From JBGTKH01 sp041744735 (lineage in GTDB: Bacteria > Planctomycetota > Planctomycetia > Pirellulales > Pirellulaceae): a DNA stretch of 5,240 nt. This document shows positions 1-5,120 of the stretch, in pieces; the stretch's first letter is position 1; each line of letters starts with the position of its first letter. The stretch lies in NCBI GenBank assembly GCA_041744735.1, contig JBGTKH010000014.1:1-5240 (forward strand), read 5' to 3'. The translations under genes and the position numbers were made by a program. The notes beneath the pieces were generated by a model, which was not told the origin of the DNA, made no database searches, and worked only from the letters and a program-made list of their open reading frames with translations.

Positions 1-62
1 TTAGTTTGGCAACCGCCCAGGCTCGTGAACGCCAATCTTGTTGCAAGTAACAATCAACTGGA

Positions 63-133
63 GAGCCGGATGCGGGAGATCCGCCAGTCCGGTTCGGTGG
101 GAGGGGAGCCGCAACTCAATGCGGCTTCCCTAC
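63..133 (+). mobile_element. Probable group II intron 3' end (domains V and VI)
   Basis: Bases 63-95 fold as a domain V-like hairpin. Outer arms GAGCCGGA (63-70) and TCCGGTTC (88-95) form 8 bp including one G-U. An upper stem GCGG/CCGC is capped by a GAGA-containing loop, and unpaired bases lie on the 3' side. The AGC triad expected in the lower stem is present at 64-66. The length of 33 nt fits domain V (about 34 nt). An 11-bp hairpin follows (103-113 with 120-130, loop ACTCAA), then CCCTAC, which resembles domain VI and a group II 3' splice end. The intron body and any maturase gene would lie left of the window. No reading frame is seen in 1-62. It could instead be a solitary intron remnant. 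The 2-base bulge region reads CAG where I would expect ACG, so activity is uncertain. The 103-130 hairpin might also stop transcription of the minus-strand operon, but no T-run follows it on either strand. Confidence 0.6.
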
Positions 134-1699
134 CTCAATCGACATCGAACCAGTGTTTTGCGCCACGTCACTTGCGAGTGGCGGCAGCAGTTGCACGGTG
201 ACCGCGTCGGCCGTGTGATGGTCTAGGCAGACTTCGCGGCCGTCGGAAAGGATCAACGTCCAGATGCGCTCGTTTTGCTGGCGCGGGCCGGCAGTCACTT
301 GCATTCCCGCGGCCAATTCGGTTTGAGCGGCAGCGGGACCGATTTCGGTGATCAGGGCGCGGCGGCCTTCTCGCAGCAGGCTCACTTTCAACTGCTTGCC
401 AGGAACAACCGTCTCCGTGTCTTCGGGAATTTCCGAGCCGTGCGGGTCGTGCAATGGGTGCCCCAGTTTGTCGTCGAGATAATCGACGGTGGCCTGATCG
501 TGAACGTGTTCCAATACGTGGGCCTGATCGTGCAGCTTCTCAACTGGAGTGCCCAAGTGTTCCAAGTACGTTTCCCATAGTCGATGCGCACGCAGCAGCC
601 GCCGGGCCTCGCGGTCGCCGGCTTCGGTCAGTGTCAAGGTTCCGTCAGTCACTTGCAGCAGATCTTGCCGCTGAAGCGCCCGAATCGCTCGCTGGATGCG
701 CTCCGGCCGGCCTTGCACGTGCTTGAGCACCGTGGACACCGGCACCTCCGTCCCGGGTGCTCGCAGAATGCAGCCCAGCACGTCTTCCACCAGTCGCTGC
801 GGCACGGCATGGCGACGGCGCATCCAATCGGCGAACAAGCCATAACGCGGCGCGACTGCGAAGACCACCAGAAACTGAAACGCACTGGTCACAACGACCG
901 CCGAGCCCGGTGCGATGTTGATGATTTCCGACAGCAAATAGCCGCACAAAAAGCTGGTGACGCCAAACACGGCCGACACCACAAGCATCCGCGTCAGCCG
1001 GTCGCACAACAGATACGCCGTCGCCGCGGGGATGATCAGCAACCCAACCACCAGGATCACGCCCACCACGTTCACACCGGCGACCACAACCAGCGACGTG
1101 CAAGTGGTTAGCAAGTAATCGAGCGCCAACACGGGAATGCCGATCGACGCGGCCATCACGCGGTCGAAGCTGACCAATTGCAACTGGCGGAAGAAAAGAA
1201 TCACGACGGCCAGCACGCCCACCGTGACCAGCGCCATCATCCACAGGTCGGCATTTTGAATCGCCAGCAATTGGCCCGTCAGGAAGTGCACCAAGTCGAT
1301 GTGTACATATTTGCTGAATAGCGACAACAGCACGCCGCCCAATGCGAAAATGCCGGTGTACATGATGCCAATCACGGCATCTTCCTTGATACGGGAAAAC
1401 TTCGACACGAAGCCAACCATGCCCACGGTCAGAAAGCCGGCGATGATCGATCCGACGATCATCGCCGGCGCGTAAGCGTCGGTGCCGAATACCAGTTTCA
1501 TGAACAGGTAGCCCGCGACAACGCCGGCCAACATCGAGTGAGCCAGCGCGTCCGCCAGAAACGCGGTCCGCCGCAAGATGATGAAACAACCAATCACGCC
1601 GCACACCGTGGAAACCAACGTCCCCGCAATCATCGCCTTCATCAAATGCGGCGACTGCCGGTCGAGTTCAACGAGCCATTGGTATGCGGGATCGAACAT
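116..1699 (-). CDS. Metal ABC transporter permease fused to a C-terminal DtxR/MntR-type repressor (YtgCR-like)
   Basis: 527 residues, against roughly 280-300 for a cluster 9 permease alone. Residues 1-290 are an ABC-3 family membrane protein with about eight or nine hydrophobic segments. They include the typical RRTAFLADALAHS stretch (44-56) and GVILVVGLLIIPAATA (213-228). A short basic linker (about 284-300) leads to a winged helix: helices near 301-313 and 320-328, recognition helix 331-349, wing and LTLTEAGDREA (355-365). Next comes a DtxR metal-binding and dimerisation domain with H372, E376, H390, H394, E397 and H398, then DPHG at 418-421. These match the DtxR pattern, with His where DtxR has Cys102. 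Residues 430-506 look like the SH3/FeoA-like third domain. In Chlamydia the same fusion is cleaved to free an iron-dependent repressor; cleavage here is inferred. The ATG at 1699 has no Shine-Dalgarno, because heptad repeats fill its leader. The last five codons and the stop lie in intron-like DNA. Which metal is sensed (Fe, Mn or Zn) cannot be read from the sequence. Confidence 0.93.
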   Translation of the reverse strand: MFDPAYQWLVELDRQSPHLMKAMIAGTLVSTVCGVIGCFIILRRTAFLADALAHSMLAGVVAGYLFMKLVFGTDAYAPAMIVGSIIAGFLTVGMVGFVSKFSRIKEDAVIGIMYTGIFALGGVLLSLFSKYVHIDLVHFLTGQLLAIQNADLWMMALVTVGVLAVVILFFRQLQLVSFDRVMAASIGIPVLALDYLLTTCTSLVVVAGVNVVGVILVVGLLIIPAATAYLLCDRLTRMLVVSAVFGVTSFLCGYLLSEIINIAPGSAVVVTSAFQFLVVFAVAPRYGLFADWMRRRHAVPQRLVEDVLGCILRAPGTEVPVSTVLKHVQGRPERIQRAIRALQRQDLLQVTDGTLTLTEAGDREARRLLRAHRLWETYLEHLGTPVEKLHDQAHVLEHVHDQATVDYLDDKLGHPLHDPHGSEIPEDTETVVPGKQLKVSLLREGRRALITEIGPAAAQTELAAGMQVTAGPRQQNERIWTLILSDGREVCLDHHTADAVTVQLLPPLASDVAQNTGSMSIEVGKPH

Positions 1700-1704
1700 A
1701 AAGC

Positions 1705-1767
1705 GATCAGCTATCAGCGGTCAGCGTCACTCGTCACTTGTCACTTGTCACTTGTCACTTGTCACTC
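1705..1767. repeat. Nine-unit heptanucleotide tandem repeat array
   Basis: Nine 7-bp units run in unbroken register on the plus strand: GATCAGC, TATCAGC, GGTCAGC, then GTCACTC, GTCACTT four times, and GTCACTC. The array covers the last codons and stop of the ATPase gene and nearly all of the 48-nt leader of the permease-repressor gene. Read on the coding (minus) strand the unit is AGTGACA, which gives TGA in all three frames within 21 nt. Any change in unit number would therefore still end the ATPase, altering only its last few residues. The array leaves no room for a normal ribosome binding site before 1699. Confidence 0.9.
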
Positions 1768-2539
1768 GGTCCGACAGATTGGCAAAGATGCGCAGCGTTC
1801 CCTCGTAGACTTCGCTAAGCAGTTCTGGGTGCAGCACTGCTTCGGGCGGGCCGTGGGCGAAGAGGCGTTGCTTTAGAAGGATGAGCGAGTCGAAATATTC
1901 GGCGGCGGTGGCTAGGTCGTGATGGACTACGACCAGCGTGCGACCGGCGGCTTTCGTGCGTTCCAAGACGTCGAGGATCGCTCGTTCGGTGGCCGCATCA
2001 ACGCCGGCGAACGGTTCATCGAGTAACAGGATGTCGGCACCTTGCGCCATCGCGCGGGCCATGAACACGCGCTGCTGCTGGCCGCCGGACAACTGCCCGA
2101 TTTGCCGATGGCGGAACTCGGACATGCGGACCATCTCCAGCGACTCATCGGCGATGCGGTAGTCGGCGGCGTTCAAGTCGCGCCACCACGGCTTGTGCCC
2201 ATAGCGGCCCATCAGCGCGACCTCACGCACGGTGACGGGAAAATCCCAATCGACCGAACCGCGCTGCGGCACGTAGGCCACCCGGCCTTTGGCTTTCTCA
2301 GCCGGTTCACCAAACAACCGCACTGCGCCAAAGTCCGGCCGCACGAATCCCAAGATCGCCTTGATCAACGTCGATTTTCCCGAGCCGTTTGGTCCGATCA
2401 CGCCTACGAGTCGCCCTGCGGGAATGACTAGCGACACATCCAACAACGCCGGCACCGGACCGTAACTGACGGTCAAGTGCTCGACTTCGATGGCCGCCAC
2501 TGCCGGCGGCCCGACTTTACCGTTGGATTTAGTGATCAT
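1748..2539 (-). CDS. Metal ABC transporter ATP-binding protein (Mn/Fe/Zn cluster 9)
   Basis: 263 residues, normal length for the nucleotide-binding subunit that drives metal import at the inner membrane. All ATPase motifs are intact: Walker A GPNGSGKST (49-57), Q-loop Q92, signature LSGGQQQR (150-157), Walker B ILLLDEP (170-176) and switch histidine H207. The segment after the Q-loop, RGSVDWDFP (93-101), is typical of the TroB/MntB/SitB/YtgB branch more than of ZnuC, which favours Mn or Fe over strict Zn transport; this is family inference. The ATG at 2539 sits inside the end of the preceding gene (11-bp overlap) with GGAAGA 5 nt upstream, so the two are probably translationally coupled. The last residues, VTSDK, are encoded by the heptad repeat array, so the extreme C-terminus is probably not functionally constrained. 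The expected partner is the fused permease downstream. Confidence 0.96.
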   Translation of the reverse strand: MITKSNGKVGPPAVAAIEVEHLTVSYGPVPALLDVSLVIPAGRLVGVIGPNGSGKSTLIKAILGFVRPDFGAVRLFGEPAEKAKGRVAYVPQRGSVDWDFPVTVREVALMGRYGHKPWWRDLNAADYRIADESLEMVRMSEFRHRQIGQLSGGQQQRVFMARAMAQGADILLLDEPFAGVDAATERAILDVLERTKAAGRTLVVVHHDLATAAEYFDSLILLKQRLFAHGPPEAVLHPELLSEVYEGTLRIFANLSDRVTSDK

Positions 2540-3023
2540 GATCGTCTTCCGTTATAACCACGCGCGGCACATCGACGTGAATTGCACCTTCGACCGGCGC
2601 TCCCGGTTCGGACCAAAGCGTCCGTTCAACAACCGGGATTCCATCGCGCAGCACGCGCACGCGAACGGCTCGAGACTGCTCTGTTTCGTCTTCTGGCGGC
2701 GTGGCCTTGATGTAGAATTCGTTCCGCCCCTCGGTCATGCCCGGAATGTCGGTGATCAGCAATGGCGTGCCGGCTTTCACCGTCGCTTTTTTGCGAAGCA
2801 ATTCTTGTCCCCGGAACAGAACCAGCAACGAAGTCGGTTCCAGCGAGAACGCATCGGGCTCGGCGTCGAACGTGAGCGTGATGTCCGCCGTGTAAACACC
2901 CTCGGCTTTCGTCTCGATCTGTTGCACGGACCGCGTAGCAGGCAGACTAGCCTGAAATTTCATGTACGCTTGGACAAGGCCCAAGATCGCGACAACAAGC
3001 AGCAATGCCAAAATCGGACGCAT
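2529..3023 (-). CDS. Unrecognised membrane-anchored protein in the metal-uptake operon
   Basis: 164 residues; I do not recognise the family. Residues 3-20 form one hydrophobic segment after a short basic start (MRP), either a signal anchor or an uncleaved signal peptide. The rest would face the periplasm. Residues 44-155 are rich in alternating hydrophobic strands (for example TADITLTFDA, 45-54) and look like a beta-sandwich or Ig-like domain. No cysteine or lipobox is present. The C-terminus ends in an acidic and histidine tail, EDDHDH (159-164), which could bind a divalent metal. It starts 12 nt after the binding-protein stop, with no clear Shine-Dalgarno, and overlaps the ATPase start by 11 bp, so it is locked into the operon between two core transporter subunits. 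A role as periplasmic metal chaperone or docking partner is plausible but inferred. The tail's codons coincide with the ATPase translation-start region, so the tail could partly be a by-product of the overlap. Confidence 0.85.
   Translation of the reverse strand: MRPILALLLVVAILGLVQAYMKFQASLPATRSVQQIETKAEGVYTADITLTFDAEPDAFSLEPTSLLVLFRGQELLRKKATVKAGTPLLITDIPGMTEGRNEFYIKATPPEDETEQSRAVRVRVLRDGIPVVERTLWSEPGAPVEGAIHVDVPRVVITEDDHDH
2545..2550 (-). promoter_or_regulatory. Shine-Dalgarno of the ATPase gene
   Basis: GGAAGA on the minus strand, 5 nt before the ATG at 2539 and inside the coding region of the preceding gene. It supports this start and suggests coupling of translation. Confidence 0.5.
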
Positions 3024-3035
3024 TGTTAGGATCGA

Positions 3036-3935
3036 CTATTTCAGTGCCTCGACAATCGTCAAGACGTTTTCGCGCATCATGCCGATGTAAGTTTCACCGG
3101 CGCTCCCTGGCGGTCCCATCGAATCGGAATACAATCGGCCGCCGATTTCCACACCCGCGTCGTCTGCGATCTGGCGGAGCAGTTTCGGATTTACGCTCGT
3201 CTCGACGAAGATCGCTTTCACGCCGTGTTGTTTGATGGACTCGACCGTCCTGCGGCGCCGATCGGGGGTCACACCGCCGCCGATCTCATCGCCCGTCGAC
3301 CAACCCGCTGGCGACGCAGACTTGAAACCATACTCTCGGCAAAAATAGTTAAAGGCATCGTGACTAGTGACCAAAACTCGCTTCTCGGCGGGGATGATGT
3401 TGAACTGCCGCACGGTCCACAAGTGCAACGCGCGCAGTTGGTTCACATACAATTCCGCGCGGGATTCGTATTCCACGCGATGCACTGGGTCCAGTTGCGA
3501 AACGCCACGCACGATGTTCCGCACGAAGATCGTGGCGTTCTGCGGCGTGAACCAAGCGTGCGGGTCGTGAAACGTAGCGCCGTCACCTTCCAAACTCAGC
3601 GGCTCAACATCCGTCACACACGTTACCAGCGGCTTGCCCGCGCCCTGGGCGAGCGTCCGCATCCAATCTTTTCCCTCCAAGTGCCAGCCATTCTCCAGAC
3701 ACAGGTCGGCCTCGGCCACCAGCTTCGCGTCGCCGGGTTTGATTTCGTACAAGTGTGGGTCCTGCCCAGGTGCGAGAATTGACTTGACCTCCCACCGGTC
3801 GCCCACAATTTGCCGCGCGAAATCGGCGACCTGGGTTGTGGAACAAACGATGACTTTCTTTGGTTCGTCCTGGGCCTGCAAAGTCGCCACGGACAGGGAA
3901 AACGCAACCAACGAAAGCCAAACAACGCTTTTCAT
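3036..3935 (-). CDS. Periplasmic metal-binding protein of an ABC transporter (TroA/YtgA-like, cluster A-I)
   Basis: 299 residues, normal for the ZnuA/TroA/PsaA family. It captures a divalent metal in the periplasm and hands it to the permease. Residues 1-21 are a signal peptide with probable cleavage after LQA (21). There is no lipobox cysteine, so it should be soluble. Metal ligands line up as H61 (in DPHLYE), H126 (in DPHAWF), H192 (in SHDAF) and D271 (in YSDSMG). This His3-Asp set is that of TroA, YtgA and ZnuA; the Mn-type PsaA/MntC proteins have Glu at the third position. The long His-rich loop of many ZnuA proteins is absent. The metal therefore remains open (Zn, Mn or Fe), although the ATPase looks Mn/Fe-type. 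It is the first gene of the operon. The ATG at 3935 is well supported by AAGGAG 6 nt upstream and by the signal peptide. Confidence 0.95.
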   Translation of the reverse strand: MKSVVWLSLVAFSLSVATLQAQDEPKKVIVCSTTQVADFARQIVGDRWEVKSILAPGQDPHLYEIKPGDAKLVAEADLCLENGWHLEGKDWMRTLAQGAGKPLVTCVTDVEPLSLEGDGATFHDPHAWFTPQNATIFVRNIVRGVSQLDPVHRVEYESRAELYVNQLRALHLWTVRQFNIIPAEKRVLVTSHDAFNYFCREYGFKSASPAGWSTGDEIGGGVTPDRRRRTVESIKQHGVKAIFVETSVNPKLLRQIADDAGVEIGGRLYSDSMGPPGSAGETYIGMMRENVLTIVEALK

Positions 3936-3941
3936 GCTGTG

Positions 3942-3947
3942 CTCCTT
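3942..3947 (-). promoter_or_regulatory. Shine-Dalgarno of the metal-binding protein gene
   Basis: AAGGAG on the minus strand, 6 nt before the ATG at 3935. It is the only strong ribosome binding site in the operon, as expected for its leading gene. It lies 2 nt downstream of the palindrome. Confidence 0.8.
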
Positions 3948-3949
3948 AA

Positions 3950-3967
3950 TTTTTGATTAGTCAAAAA
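3950..3967 (-). promoter_or_regulatory. Perfect 18-bp palindrome, candidate operator for the DtxR-like repressor
   Basis: TTTTTGA-N4-TCAAAAA with perfect 7-bp arms (plus strand TTTTTGATTAGTCAAAAA). It ends 2 nt before the Shine-Dalgarno of the first operon gene. The minus strand contains a weak -10-like ACTAAT at 3961-3956, and the best -35-like match (TTGGCT, 3986-3981) stands 19 nt away, so the site probably overlaps the promoter, but the promoter itself is not convincing. DtxR/MntR-family repressors bind AT-rich inverted repeats of about this size near the promoters of metal-uptake genes. It has no T-run or GC stem, so a terminator is unlikely. Binding by the C-terminal domain of the fused permease is inferred from context. 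Confidence 0.65.
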
Positions 3968-4034
3968 CCGGATTTAGTCTAGCCAACACCGCGCCCCCAC
4001 ACAAGCCCCAAGCCGTAGCGGTTCGTCAGCGACA

Positions 4035-4118
4035 GTAGCTCGGGACCCTTGTCCCGAGCGAGCAGCGGACCTAAACAAAGACTGCCGCGATTTGCTCGGG
4101 TCAATGGACCCAAGCTAC
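4035..4118. repeat. 84-bp double-hairpin element (REP/BIME-like)
   Basis: Two related hairpins face each other. The first is GCTCGGGAC (4038-4046), loop CCTT, GTCCCGAGC (4051-4059), with perfect 9-bp arms. The second is GCTCGGGTC (4094-4102), loop AATG, GACCCAAGC (4107-4115), with one mismatch that becomes a G-U pair in minus-strand RNA. The outer ends GTAGCTCGGG (4035-4044) and CCCAAGCTAC (4109-4118) are also inverted repeats with one mismatch, so the unit is symmetric as a whole. This layout is that of paired REP units (BIMEs), which tend to occur dispersed through genomes. The element may start further left, near 4012. Only one copy is in the window, so dispersal is inferred. Confidence 0.7.
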
Positions 4119-4143
4119 AGTGCGAGTTGCAAAGTGCGAGTTG
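4119..4143. repeat. Short direct repeat AGTGCGAGTTG
   Basis: AGTGCGAGTTG occurs at 4119-4129 and again at 4133-4143, a 14-bp period. It abuts the right end of the double-hairpin element and could be a small duplication at its edge. No function is assigned. Confidence 0.7.
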
Positions 4144-4362
4144 TGTCACGTTTGCGGACGTTTGGTGAAAATGAGCCGAGTTTGTGCTCTGTAAGCCGAT
4201 AAGTGCCGGCAGTGACGCTGGCCAACGGCTGAAATTCGTTGCTAGTTGGCCAATTGCAGAAAGTTGACGAGGCAATCAGGCGGCGATACGATGCTAGAAA
4301 GTTGGAATTCCGCGGGGTTGACTGACGTTTGTGGCGGCTGCGAGATGCTGCTCGGTGCGCCC
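4144..4362. other. Non-coding remainder upstream of the acetyltransferase gene
   Basis: With 3936-4143 this completes the gap of more than 400 bp between the divergent genes. It holds an 8-bp inverted repeat, TGGCCAAC (4219-4226) and GTTGGCCA (4245-4252), with an 18-nt spacer. This could be a regulator site or a weak hairpin. No convincing sigma-70 promoter is seen. An in-frame extension of the acetyltransferase runs back to a TTG at 4246 and an ATG at 4291. The 4291 ATG is preceded by AGGCGG at 7 nt, so part of this stretch may be translated. Confidence 0.45.
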
Positions 4363-4920
4363 ATGGGCCTAACGTACTTCAAACGATTTCGGATGGAGTT
4401 CGACCTGACCGGGCCGCTGCTCTCGCTCCCCGATCTGCCGCCGGACTATCAGTTCGTGCCCTGGACCAATTCGCTCTTAGACGCTCACGCCGAGACAAAA
4501 TATCGCAGTTTCTGTTGCGAGCTGGACGCGAATGTGTTTCCGTGCCTGGGCGAATTTGAAGGCTGTCGGCGGCTGATGGGCGAGATTTCGGAGCGCAACG
4601 GATTCGTGAAAGAGGCCACGTGGCTGCTTGAATATCGCCCGGCCGACAGGTCGAAGACCGAATTCTGCGGCACAATTCAGGGCATCCGCGACCGCAACTT
4701 CGGAGCCGTGCAAAACGTCGGCGTCACTCCCGAACACCGCGGCCGCGGACTTGGCACGTGCCTGCTATTCCGGGCACTGGCCGGCTTCCGTCAAACCGGC
4801 CTGATGCGAGCCTATCTGGAAGTAACCGCTCAAAACCTCGGCGCCGTCCGCCTCTATCAGCGACTTGGTTTCCGCACAACGAAGACCGTCTACAAGGCGG
4901 TCGACGTGGTTTACGCGTGA
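4363..4920 (+). CDS. GNAT-family N-acetyltransferase
   Basis: 185 residues from the ATG at 4363. The acetyl-CoA binding motif A is clear at 117-135, with the R126-G-R-G-L-G131 pyrophosphate loop. Motif B, YLEVTAQNLGAVRLY (151-165) followed by QRLGF, is typical of small-molecule or protein N-acetyltransferases. The N-terminal part (4-90) includes FKRFRMEFDL and a Cys-containing stretch CCELDANVFPC (51-61) that I do not tie to a known substrate. The substrate is unknown. Start choice: 4363 gives MGLTYFKRFRMEFDL, which looks like the natural family N-terminus. The ATG at 4291 has a better Shine-Dalgarno (AGGCGG) and would add 24 residues; the TTG at 4246 would add 39. The added residues look unlike a folded domain. 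The gene stands apart from the metal operon, and its stop codon lies in the left arm of a long inverted repeat. Confidence 0.9.
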   Translation: MGLTYFKRFRMEFDLTGPLLSLPDLPPDYQFVPWTNSLLDAHAETKYRSFCCELDANVFPCLGEFEGCRRLMGEISERNGFVKEATWLLEYRPADRSKTEFCGTIQGIRDRNFGAVQNVGVTPEHRGRGLGTCLLFRALAGFRQTGLMRAYLEVTAQNLGAVRLYQRLGFRTTKTVYKAVDVVYA

Positions 4921-5120
4921 CGGGTCGAGGGCTGAGGGTCGAGCGTCCAGGGCCAGAAGCTTGAGAGCCGAGTGTGCAAGCATGCCGGTGATCCAGGCTT
5001 TCAATGTTGAGCAACCGTTGCGTGTACTTGCTGGAGACTGTACGTTTGCAGAGCGACGTTAAACATCGGCTCGTAAGTTCTCAACCTTCTGGCCCTCAAC
5101 CCTCGACCCTCCCGTGACGC
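4915..5120. repeat. Long imperfect inverted repeat built of GGGTCGA-type heptads
   Basis: The left arm (4915-4971) and right arm (5066-5120) are inverted copies. Matching blocks are GCGTGACGGG (4915-4924) with 5111-5120 (one mismatch), GGGTCGAGGGCTGAGGG (4922-4938) with its right-arm copy (one mismatch), GGCCAGAAGCTTGAGA (4951-4966) with 5079-5094 (one mismatch), and GCCGA (4967-4971) with 5066-5070. Indels of 4 to 14 bp separate them. Inside the arms the units are heptads: GGGTCGA, GGGCTGA, GGGTCGA, GCGTCCA. About 94 bp lie between the arms, with nothing recognisable. The left arm covers the acetyltransferase stop and the right arm covers the start of the next gene. It could be a MITE-like or fold-back element, or a bidirectional RNA terminator hairpin. 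Confidence 0.75.

Noticed and set aside
103..130. Hairpin as a rho-independent terminator for the metal operon
   Set aside because: The 11-bp stem is strong, but no T-run follows on either strand and the stem fits domain VI of the intron-like element better.
38..226. 62-codon plus-strand open frame at the left edge
   Set aside because: It reads through the intron domain V/VI-like hairpins and into the antisense of the fusion gene; the translation has no protein-like features.
584..1111. 175-codon plus-strand open frame opposite the fusion gene
   Set aside because: Antisense to strongly supported coding sequence, with His/Arg/Gln-rich low-complexity composition and no recognisable motif.
645..1604. 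319-codon minus-strand open frame inside the permease-repressor gene
   Set aside because: It lies wholly within the better-supported fusion gene in another frame, is Arg/Gly/His-rich as expected of a GC-rich shadow, and shows no domain.
1705..1767. CRISPR array
   Set aside because: Units are 7 bp and directly adjacent, with no spacers and no cas genes nearby.
3974..3986. TTAGTCTAGCCAA as a second DtxR/IdeR-like box
   Set aside because: It shares only part of the TTAGGTTAG-type consensus and is not itself a good inverted repeat; the perfect palindrome next to it is much stronger.
3979..4275. 98-codon minus-strand open frame in the divergent intergenic region
   Set aside because: It reads through the double-hairpin repeat and the short direct repeat; such frames arise from repeats, and it has no domain or start signal.
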